From the NCBI GenBank assembly GCA_913055965.1, contig CAJXKX010000052.1, positions 1 to 9,321 on the forward strand: a stretch of DNA of 9,321 nucleotides. Direction: 5' to 3'. Below the pieces are notes generated by a model that saw only the letters and a list, made by a program, of their open reading frames with translations, searched no databases and was not told the DNA's origin. Shown in pieces: positions 1 to 5,745 of the stretch (its first letter is position 1; each line of letters opens with the position of its first letter). This DNA comes from an uncultured Roseovarius sp. Its GTDB lineage: Bacteria > Pseudomonadota > Alphaproteobacteria > Rhodobacterales > Rhodobacteraceae. A program made the position numbers and the translations under genes.

Positions 1-297
1 GCCCGGGACGTGCAGCGCGCGCTGGCGCCCACGCTCGGGCTGTCGCCCGCCGGGACCGAACCGGCTGAGATGCCGGCGACCGATGGCGGCCCCGATATCC
101 GGCAGATGCTGCGCAGCAACGAGAGCGTGGACATGCGCGGCCTGCTGCAGCGGATGGAGGCGCGGCTTATCGAGACTGCGCTCGACCTGGCCGAGGGGCG
201 TGTGACACGCGCGGCGGCGATGCTGCGCGTGAAGCGCACCACCCTGATCGGGCGGATGCAGAAGCTGGGCCTCGGGGCCCTGCCGCTGGACGGCTAG
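1..297 (+). CDS. fleQ: FleQ-type sigma-54-dependent flagellar regulator, C-terminal fragment
   Basis: Only the last 98 residues are present; the frame is open to the left edge and ends with TAG at 295-297. The fragment has a low-complexity linker (about residues 12-35) and then a Fis-type helix-turn-helix over about residues 50-92, with the segments EARLIETALDLAEGRVTRAA and KRTTLIGRMQKLGL. The K/R-RTTL-x-x-x-M-x-K-x-G-hydrophobic ending is characteristic of FleQ/FlrA-type activators. In that family this domain binds enhancer DNA, while an upstream AAA+ domain (outside the window) remodels the RNA polymerase-sigma-54 closed complex. The presence of rpoN, flagellin and motA nearby, plus two sigma-54 type promoters, supports a flagellar master regulator. 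It could instead be an NtrC-family paralogue, because the AAA+ domain with its GAFTGA loop cannot be seen. It converges with the histidine kinase gene, only 12 bases away, with no terminator visible between them. Confidence 0.8.
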   Translation, partial: ARDVQRALAPTLGLSPAGTEPAEMPATDGGPDIRQMLRSNESVDMRGLLQRMEARLIETALDLAEGRVTRAAAMLRVKRTTLIGRMQKLGLGALPLDG

Positions 298-309
298 ACA
301 ACGGGTGAA

Positions 310-2967
310 TCAGCCCGGTCGCTGCGCATCCCCTGCCACCGCAGGCAAAAGCGGTTCGTAGTTTGCGCGCATCTCGGCGAGCAGCGCGGCGAGCGTGCCG
401 GGCAGATCGGTGCCGGCCGGGTCGCGCCCGGCACGCAGCAGCGTCTCGATCTCGCAGAGCGTTTCCGACAAGTCGGCAAATCCCATCAGCCCTGCCGATC
501 CGACCGCCTTGTGGACGATATCGGCCTGTTCCGCCTGCGTGACCGCGCGGGACCGCAGCGCCGCCATGGCGCGCCCGGCATCGTCGAGCGTCGCCTGCGT
601 CAGGCGCAGCGCGGTGTCTTGCCCGACGAGGCCGCTCAGCTGCTCGAGCGCTGCGGCGGCATCCGCGGTCTCTGCCGTTCCGGCCCCGGTCTGCGGCATC
701 GCGTCCGGCGCGGGACCGCGCGCGGCCCCGTCTGCGCCATCCCCGCCTGCCGCGGCATGGCGGGTCAGGCGGATCGCCTCGTCAAGCTGCTCGCGGCTCA
801 CCGGCTTGGTCAGCACATCGTCCATCGCCGCGGCACCGGCCATGCCCGCCGTCGCCTCGATCAGCGCGGTCACCCCGATGATCACCGCCTCTGTCGAGGC
901 ACCCTGACCCGCGCGGATCGCCTGGGCGGCGGCGGGACCGTCCAGAACCGGCATCGAGAAATCCATGAGGATCACGTCATAGGCCCGCTCCGCCGCCTTC
1001 TCGACCGCCTCCTGGCCGTGGCGCGCGATGTCGGGGGCATGGCCCATGCGGCGCACCATCTCGGCCATCAGGGTCAGGTTGACCTCGTTGTCATCGACCA
1101 CCAGCACCTGCTTGGCGCTGCCCCGGGCCCGCGGCATCGGCGCTGAGGGCTGCGGTGCCGGGTCGGCGGGCCGTCTTGCGGGATGCAGCGGGATGGTGAA
1201 ATGAAACCGGCTGCCGACACCGGGCGTGCTGTCGAGTCCGAGCCTGCCGCCCTGCCGTTCCACCGCGAGCTTCGCGATCGGCAGGCCGAGGCCCGAGCCG
1301 GTCGACGAGCTGGTCTCGCTGCGGTCGGCGGTCTCGAAATTCTCGAAGATGCGTTTCTGGTCGGCGAGGGAAATGCCGATGCCGGTATCCTCGACCTCGA
1401 CCGACAGCCGCAGCCCGTCCGGTGCCTCGCCCTCGAGCCGCAGCCGGATCGAGATGCGCCCGGCGCGGGTGAACTTCACCGCGTTGCCGGCGAGGTTGTA
1501 GAGCGCCCGCGCAAAGGCGATGGGCAGCCCCTCGACGCGGTACCGATCGAACGGCCCCTCGGTCACCAGTTCGATCCGGTTGTCGGATTTCCGGGCAAGC
1601 GGCTGCAACTCATCGACGATATCGGCGGCGATGCTGGCAGGGCGGAATTCCTCGGGCGTCTCGCGGCTCTCGCCCAGCCGGGTCAGTTCGAGCACGTCAT
1701 CGACCTGCATCAGCGCCCGCGCGCTGCAATCGCGCGCGGTCTTGAGCAGGGCGCGATTGGCGTCGCTCAGACGCGATTCCTCGATCAGCCCGAGCGAGGC
1801 CATCAGCCCGTGCAGCGGCGTGCGCATCTCGTGGCTCATGGTGGCGAGGAACATGCTCTTGGCCTGCGCCGCCTGCTGCGCGGTCCGCAGCGCGGCGCGC
1901 AGGTCGGTTTCGGCGGCGACCTGCCGCGAGATATCGCGGATGAAGCCGATGACGATGGTCTGCCCGGTGACATCCTGATCGCGCACCAGCGATACCTCGA
2001 CCGGCACTGTGCGCCCGTCGGCGCAGCGGCAGGCGCTGCTGACCGGGCCCTTGCCGACGAGGTTGAGCCGTCCTGTCTCGCCGTCGTTCCCGGCTTCCGC
2101 GGCATCGAGCACGAGCACGTCGTCCAGCGTCATGTGTTTCAGCCGGTCGTTGTGGTAGCCAAGCAGCCGCTGCGCCATCTCGTTGGTGTAGAGGATGCGC
2201 GAGCGGGTATCGGTGACGATCACCGCGTTGAGCGTCGAATTGAACGCGGTGGAGAGCATCGCGGCGATGCGCCCGGTTTCGGCGGTGCGCGTCTCGAGTT
2301 CGCGCCAGAGCCGGATCACGAGATAGGTGCCAAGCCCCATCAGCCCGAGCAGGATCAGCGATTGCACGAAGAACCGCACGAACAGCCGCTCTTCCTCCTC
2401 GCGGGTGCGGGCGGTCTCGAGCGTGATGTCCTGAAGCGCCGACACGGTGATGTCGCGCACCAGCGGGTGCGCCGCGTTGACCGCCTCGCGGAACGCCATC
2501 AGCGCCTCGGTGTCGGTCGCGGTGAGGGCGTCGATCTGTGCGGTCAGCGCATCGCGCGTGTCCTGCAGCCGCGTGATCTGCCGCTCGGTATTGTCCGACA
2601 GGCGCATGCGCCGAAGGGTGGACGAGAAGATGTCCACCCGGCTGTAGAAGATATCGAATTCCTGGTTGATGAGGGCGAGCGTGCGGGCGTCGAGCGTGGT
2701 CGCGTCACCGCTCTGCAGCGCGAAGGCGGCATCGTCCAGCACGCCCATGAGGCCCTTCTGGTCCACCTCCAGCTGCGCGACGACCCAGCCGCCATTGTCG
2801 CTGCTCGCCGATCGGATCGCCTCGAGCCGCTGCTTGAACGCGAACGCGTTCAGCAACAGTGCGACGCTCGCCACGAACATCAGGAAGACGAGAATCTGCG
2901 CCGTCCGCCGACGGCTCGGGCTCAGCACCCGATCCTTGCCCGCGCCGGTTGGAGACAGCTGTACCAC
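310..2967 (-). CDS. Hybrid sensor histidine kinase with PAS, REC and HPt domains
   Basis: An 885-residue inner-membrane phosphorelay kinase of BarA/TorS architecture. TM1 is at about 23-44, a helical, presumably periplasmic sensor at 45-197, TM2 at about 199-220 and a PAS domain at about 232-350. HisKA has phosphoacceptor His379 in MSHEMRTPLHG. HATPase_c has an N box (N491, N495), G1 box DTGIG from D527 and G2 box GSGLGLP from G557. A receiver spans 619-735, with D625/D626, phospho-acceptor D669, T700 and K721. The C-terminal HPt has H819 in HKAVGSAG. All catalytic positions are intact, so a His-Asp-His relay is expected, handing phosphate to a response regulator not encoded here. The GTG start lies 2 bases after the stop of the upstream periplasmic gene, suggesting translational coupling. 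A second GTG at 2926-2928 has a better Shine-Dalgarno (AAGGA) and would remove 13 residues before TM1. The ligand is unknown. Confidence 0.93.
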   Translation of the reverse strand: MVQLSPTGAGKDRVLSPSRRRTAQILVFLMFVASVALLLNAFAFKQRLEAIRSASSDNGGWVVAQLEVDQKGLMGVLDDAAFALQSGDATTLDARTLALINQEFDIFYSRVDIFSSTLRRMRLSDNTERQITRLQDTRDALTAQIDALTATDTEALMAFREAVNAAHPLVRDITVSALQDITLETARTREEEERLFVRFFVQSLILLGLMGLGTYLVIRLWRELETRTAETGRIAAMLSTAFNSTLNAVIVTDTRSRILYTNEMAQRLLGYHNDRLKHMTLDDVLVLDAAEAGNDGETGRLNLVGKGPVSSACRCADGRTVPVEVSLVRDQDVTGQTIVIGFIRDISRQVAAETDLRAALRTAQQAAQAKSMFLATMSHEMRTPLHGLMASLGLIEESRLSDANRALLKTARDCSARALMQVDDVLELTRLGESRETPEEFRPASIAADIVDELQPLARKSDNRIELVTEGPFDRYRVEGLPIAFARALYNLAGNAVKFTRAGRISIRLRLEGEAPDGLRLSVEVEDTGIGISLADQKRIFENFETADRSETSSSTGSGLGLPIAKLAVERQGGRLGLDSTPGVGSRFHFTIPLHPARRPADPAPQPSAPMPRARGSAKQVLVVDDNEVNLTLMAEMVRRMGHAPDIARHGQEAVEKAAERAYDVILMDFSMPVLDGPAAAQAIRAGQGASTEAVIIGVTALIEATAGMAGAAAMDDVLTKPVSREQLDEAIRLTRHAAAGGDGADGAARGPAPDAMPQTGAGTAETADAAAALEQLSGLVGQDTALRLTQATLDDAGRAMAALRSRAVTQAEQADIVHKAVGSAGLMGFADLSETLCEIETLLRAGRDPAGTDLPGTLAALLAEMRANYEPLLPAVAGDAQRPG

Positions 2968-2969
2968 GG

Positions 2970-3458
2970 TCAGTCGGGCAGGATGTCGATCCGCTTCACC
3001 TGCCAGACGCTGAGCGCGAAGATCTCCTCACTCTGGTATTCCGGCTCCTGATCGAACGGAAAGATCAGCCAGAGCGGCCCCTTGCGGCGCACCGGAAAGC
3101 TCTCTCCGTCGATCCGGTTGGCGAGGATCGGCGCGTTGTCGCGGATCTGGTCGGTGGGGAATTCGACGTTGTAGTCGTTGATCGCGTAGACCCGCAGCCG
3201 CGCCGGCCCGGCACCCGCCGCCTCTAGGATCGTGGCCAGCGACGGGCCGGAAAACGTGTGTATTTCCTCGGTCCAGATCGTCGCCGTCGCAAAGCTCTGT
3301 TGCGGCAACGCGGCGAGATCGGCATCGCTGAACAGCGTCGTGGTATCGCGACCCAGGTCGTTGACCGTCAGGATCGGGGTCTCTGCAAGGCCCGCGTGCG
3401 GGACGGCTGCGGCCAGCGTCGCGGCGGTCGCGAGGGAGAGAAGGTGTCTGCGCTTCAT
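2970..3458 (-). CDS. Periplasmic molybdopterin-oxidoreductase-fold protein lacking the cofactor cysteine, probable kinase partner
   Basis: A 162-residue exported protein. The N-terminus MKRRHLLSLATAATLAAAV is a signal peptide (Tat-like RR, hydrophobic core) with a likely cut after AGLA. The mature part resembles the small sulfite-oxidase/oxidoreductase molybdopterin-binding fold: FSGPSLATILEAAGAG, VYAINDYNVEFP, DNAPILANRIDGE and a GPLWLIFPFD segment near the C-terminus. The protein has no cysteine at all, so it lacks the conserved Cys that ligates molybdenum in active family members; catalysis is unlikely and ligand binding more plausible (inference). It is the first gene of a tight pair with the hybrid kinase (2-base gap), which suggests it senses something in the periplasm for that kinase, much as TorT serves TorS, though it is not a TorT homologue. 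The ATG at 3458 is chosen; a GTG directly before it (3461) would add one residue. A weak AAGAG lies 9 bases upstream of the ATG. Confidence 0.85.
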   Translation of the reverse strand: MKRRHLLSLATAATLAAAVPHAGLAETPILTVNDLGRDTTTLFSDADLAALPQQSFATATIWTEEIHTFSGPSLATILEAAGAGPARLRVYAINDYNVEFPTDQIRDNAPILANRIDGESFPVRRKGPLWLIFPFDQEPEYQSEEIFALSVWQVKRIDILPD

Positions 3459-3532
3459 CACGGGATACTCTTGTCGGTTGTAACGAGGGGATCGGACGAG
3501 GGGTGCATACCAGAATTTCTTGTCGCGTTGAC

Positions 3533-3566
3533 ACTATCTATAGCGCAACTCGTATCGAAAGATAGT
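3533..3566. repeat. Inverted repeat in the region upstream of the kinase operon
   Basis: ACTATCT (3533-3539) and AGATAGT (3560-3566) are perfect inverted arms 20 bases apart. They lie in the 167-bp gap (3462-3628) upstream of the periplasmic protein/kinase pair. On the minus strand a TATAGA lies within this element, but no convincing -35 partner is found. It may be an operator for the pair; chance is a real alternative for 7-bp arms. Nothing else recognisable was seen in this gap, and no intrinsic terminator follows the 3629-4216 gene. Confidence 0.3.
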
Positions 3567-3628
3567 TGGGCGTGCCTGCCGCGGGTCGCGATCTGCCCGG
3601 GCGCTCCGGTTGCGGGCGTGCGGGTGGG

Positions 3629-4216
3629 TCAGATGACCGGCTGCACGCTCACCCCCTGCGCGATGCGGCGCGCCCAGTTGCTGATATGCGGTTCGAACCG
3701 GGCGCGCGCGTCGCGGACCGCCGCGAGCAGGATCAGGATCGCCCGCTCACGCCCGTCGCGCGGCGCCTGGATGCCGAGTCGGGCATGCTGCCACTCTCCG
3801 CCACCGAAGCGCACTTCGCCGTCGCGGTTCTCGAGCAGCCGCGCGGACCACCGCACGCCCAGCGTGTCGAACTCCATCGCGTAGGGCGGATCGTTCTCGG
3901 TGCCGATTCGCACCGCGTGGGTCTGCAGGAACTCGAAGATCACGTCGGGATCGAGCAGCAGGATGTCTGCGGCGATCTCGGCCCAGCCGTCGCGGATGTT
4001 CCGGTCGATCGCGGTCCATTCCTGTTGTCCCTCGACCCGGAAGGCCAGCGGTGCCCCCGCCTCGGTCGTCTCGGCCACCTCGTAGAACCCTTGCCCGATC
4101 GCGAGCCGGGCGAATGCCGCCCCGGCGCGGCAGCTGTGGCCATGCCGTGTGCTGCGCGGCCGGTCCGCTGCCGGTCGCGGTGCCTGAGTATCGGTCATCT
4201 GGGGCTGGGTCTGCAT
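3629..4216 (-). CDS. Unrecognised soluble protein, possible flagellar-regulon member
   Basis: A 195-residue protein that I do not recognise. It has no signal peptide and no membrane segment. A hydrophilic N-terminal stretch of about 30 residues (MQTQPQMTDTQAPRP...) is followed by a mixed alpha/beta domain. Recognisable stretches are QEWTAIDRNIRDGWAEIAAD, DPDVIFEFLQTHAVRIGTEN, FDTLGVRWSARLLENRDGEV and a C-terminal helix around FEPHISNWARRIAQG. There is one cysteine. The ATG at 4214-4216 is chosen because GGAA lies 7 bases upstream; the frame stays open a further 43 codons to 4345, but that extension runs over the promoter region and looks non-coding. The gene is transcribed away from the sigma-54 promoter at 4285 and is preceded by a sigma-28 type promoter (4252-4278). 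This suggests late, FliA-dependent expression alongside flagellin. It could be a motility or chemotaxis accessory protein, but the function is unknown. Confidence 0.75.
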   Translation of the reverse strand: MQTQPQMTDTQAPRPAADRPRSTRHGHSCRAGAAFARLAIGQGFYEVAETTEAGAPLAFRVEGQQEWTAIDRNIRDGWAEIAADILLLDPDVIFEFLQTHAVRIGTENDPPYAMEFDTLGVRWSARLLENRDGEVRFGGGEWQHARLGIQAPRDGRERAILILLAAVRDARARFEPHISNWARRIAQGVSVQPVI

Positions 4217-4251
4217 GATCGTGTTCCGGCTGGCCTGTGGTTCATGCCCTC

Positions 4252-4278
4252 TCAACGGCAGCGAGCGGCGGGGATTTA
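4252..4278 (-). promoter_or_regulatory. Sigma-28 (FliA) type promoter for the 3629-4216 gene
   Basis: On the minus strand TAAA (4278-4275) is followed after exactly 15 bases by GCCGTTGA (4259-4252). The FliA consensus is TAAA-N15-GCCGATAA, so the -35 core and spacing are perfect and the -10 matches at 6 of 8 positions. A start site near 4245 would leave a leader of about 30 bases before the ATG at 4216. Confidence 0.6.
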
Positions 4279-4284
4279 GCGCGC

Positions 4285-4301
4285 TTGGCACGAACCGTGC
4301 A
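4285..4301 (+). promoter_or_regulatory. Sigma-54 type promoter for the 4363-5739 gene pair
   Basis: TTGGCACG-AACC-GTGCA matches the -24/-12 consensus TTGGCACG-N4-TTGCA at all positions except the first T of the -12 element. The essential GG (4287-4288) and GC (4299-4300) have the required 12-base offset. A start near 4312 gives a leader of about 50 bases before the ATG at 4363. The same bases contain a short palindrome, GCACG-AAC-CGTGC (4288-4300). Confidence 0.7.
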
Positions 4302-4362
4302 GGAGGTCCGGGCAAGACGGGCCGGCCCTTTGCGGCGGCCCCCATCCCGACAGGAGCCCGCG

Positions 4363-5058
4363 ATGAGCGCCACCACGCCCAACGATCTCGAAAACAGTAT
4401 TCAACTGGCGCTCGAGGCCGCCGCCGCCGCCAATGACAGCGCCGAGGACGTGGCGCGCCTGTCGGCGGATACGCAGGCCGCCGCCGCCCGGCTCGACGCC
4501 TTCGCCAAGGTGATGAAACCGGCGATGATCGGGGTGGTCGCCGGGGCAGTTCTGGCGATCGGGCTGGGCGGGCTGATCTACCTGCGCACGCTGTCGGACA
4601 TGCGCACAGCCACGGCCACGCAGATGGAGGCGCTGGCGGTGTTTTCCACCTCGGTGGCCGATCTTCAGGCGCAACTCGAGGCGCTGGGCGGGATGACGGA
4701 ACCGCTCAAAGCGCTCGCCCCCGCGCAGGAGGCCGGGTTCGGCGCGGTGCAGGCCACGCTCGACAGTGAATTCGCGTATCTGCGCGAGGCGCTGGAGCGT
4801 GGTGCCGAGGCCGACAGCACGCCGCAGATGCTGCGCAGCCTGTCCGAGGCGGTCGAGGCCAGCCACCGGCAGACCCGCGACGACATGGCAGCGGGGCTCT
4901 CGGATCTGCAACTGGCGCTGACGCGGATGCTGGCCGACCGCCCCGTCACGGCGCGGGCCGACACCGCCGTCCCGGTCCCGCCCCGGCCCGAGCCGGTGCG
5001 CCGCAGCGCCCCCAAGCCGCGGCCGCGCCCCGAGCCAAACCCGTTCTCCTACCCCTGA
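4363..5058 (+). CDS. Single-TM coiled-coil protein with proline-rich tail, unknown function
   Basis: A 231-residue protein of no family I recognise. Residues 1-50 are alanine-rich and helical (LENSIQLALEAAAAANDSAE). A single membrane helix follows at about 54-76 (MIGVVAGAVLAIGLGGLIYL). Residues 78-192 are predicted helical/coiled coil with repeated Leu/Ala heptad-like spacing. The tail (202-231) is Pro/Arg-rich and ends PNPFSYP. This layout suggests a membrane-anchored scaffold with either a periplasmic or a cytoplasmic coiled coil; topology is unclear. The ATG at 4363 is chosen because AGGAG (4352-4356) lies 6 bases upstream; the frame is open to an ATG at 4237, but that would overlap the promoter. 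It is first in a two-gene unit, 15 bases before the next gene, behind a sigma-54 type promoter, so I infer co-expression with flagellar genes. A role in flagellum assembly, placement or motor function is possible but unproven. Confidence 0.8.
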   Translation: MSATTPNDLENSIQLALEAAAAANDSAEDVARLSADTQAAAARLDAFAKVMKPAMIGVVAGAVLAIGLGGLIYLRTLSDMRTATATQMEALAVFSTSVADLQAQLEALGGMTEPLKALAPAQEAGFGAVQATLDSEFAYLREALERGAEADSTPQMLRSLSEAVEASHRQTRDDMAAGLSDLQLALTRMLADRPVTARADTAVPVPPRPEPVRRSAPKPRPRPEPNPFSYP

Positions 5059-5073
5059 GCGCCCGGGCCTGCC

Positions 5074-5739
5074 ATGAGCGACGATCCTCCCCGCTCCTGC
5101 CTGCGCCTCGACAGCGTGGCCGCGCCGGGCCGCGCCCTCGGGCTGCGGGCGGGCGACCTGCTGCTGCATCTCGACGGGCAGCCTTTCGATGGCGAGATCA
5201 AGACCCTGCAGGCCCGGTTTCGCGACGGGGCAGAGCATGCGCTCTGCCTGTGGCGCGCGGGCGAGACCTGGCAGGTCCTGAGCCGGACCCCGGCGCTGGG
5301 CCGCTGGCGCAGCGCGCCCCTGCCCGAAGGCGCACCGGGCGCGCCCCTGCCCGAGGGGCTCCGCAACTGGGAGGTGATGGTCGATGCCGCCGGGCGCTAT
5401 GACGTGCAGCCCTGCCGCGCGTCCTGGGCCGCGCTGCTGGTGCCGCTCCACCTGATCCAGATGCGGCTTTGGGGCGCGCTGGCGCTTTGGGCGGCGCTCT
5501 CGGCGCTGTGCCTGCCGCTGGGCTGGATCGCGGGGGCGGGCGTGCAGGCGCTGGTCTGGCTCTATTTCTGGCGCGCCGCCCCGTCGCTGGTGCGCGCGGA
5601 TCGGGCCGCGCGGGGCTACAGGCTCTGGCGGATCGTCGCGGCGCGCGGCGAGGGGGCGTTGCACCGGCAGATGGCATCGCTTGCCCCGGCGCTGCGTTTC
5701 GTGCATGCCCGCCCCGCGCCCGGCCCGCAGGCCGGGTGA
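5074..5739 (+). CDS. PDZ-like domain joined to a DUF2628-like membrane region
   Basis: A 221-residue protein. Residues about 12-70 look like a PDZ domain (GRALGLRAGDLLLHLDGQPF, then a short strand-helix-strand pattern). A linker carries a duplicated APLPEG motif (82-95). From about residue 110 the protein resembles DUF2628: a YDVQPCRASWAALLVPLHLI segment, a hydrophobic region of one or two TM helices at about 132-168, and a basic amphipathic end, RGYRLWRIVAARGEGAL. No export signal is evident, so the PDZ-like part is probably cytoplasmic. The start ATG lies 15 bases after the previous stop with no good Shine-Dalgarno, consistent with coupling to the upstream gene. It shares the sigma-54 promoter at 4285. 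Its function is unknown; PDZ domains usually bind protein C-termini, and the upstream protein's tail (NPFSYP) is a candidate ligand, which is speculation. Its stop lies 6 bases from the stop of convergent rpoN. Confidence 0.8.
   Translation: MSDDPPRSCLRLDSVAAPGRALGLRAGDLLLHLDGQPFDGEIKTLQARFRDGAEHALCLWRAGETWQVLSRTPALGRWRSAPLPEGAPGAPLPEGLRNWEVMVDAAGRYDVQPCRASWAALLVPLHLIQMRLWGALALWAALSALCLPLGWIAGAGVQALVWLYFWRAAPSLVRADRAARGYRLWRIVAARGEGALHRQMASLAPALRFVHARPAPGPQAG
5314..5357 (+). repeat. Short 27-base-period tandem duplication inside the PDZ/DUF2628 gene
   Basis: GCGCCCCTGCCCGAAGG (5314-5330) recurs as GCGCCCCTGCCCGAGGG (5341-5357), one mismatch in 17, with a 27-base offset. It is in frame and yields APLPEG-APG-APLPEG in the linker, so it probably arose by slippage and adjusts linker length. 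Confidence 0.7.
5719..5736. terminator. GC-rich hairpin at the convergent gene junction, no U tract
   Basis: CCCGGCC-CGCA-GGCCGGG is a perfect 7-bp stem with a 4-base loop. It covers the last codons of the PDZ/DUF2628 gene and lies just past the rpoN stop on the other strand. No T run follows on either strand, so it is not a classical intrinsic terminator. It may slow polymerase at the convergent ends. Confidence 0.3.
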
Positions 5740-5745
5740 CGCGGC

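Noticed and set aside
1582..1595. GTCGGATTTCCGGG inside the kinase gene as a third regulator site
   Set aside because: It lacks the GAC half, lies mid-gene and is explained by codon sequence. It is useful only as a measure of background.
1183..3051. Long plus-strand open frame (622 codons) across the kinase gene
   Set aside because: It is antisense to a kinase with every catalytic motif intact. Its product is Arg/Gly/Ala-rich without recognisable domains, as expected from high-GC codon bias.
3528..3556. TTGACA with CGTATC 17 bases downstream on the plus strand
   Set aside because: The -10 match is poor and no plus-strand gene follows within the next 800 bases.
4276..5706. Minus-strand open frame of 476 codons across the two sigma-54-driven genes
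   Set aside because: The product is low-complexity, rich in Arg, Gln and His. The plus strand has Shine-Dalgarno-supported genes with membrane helices and a promoter.
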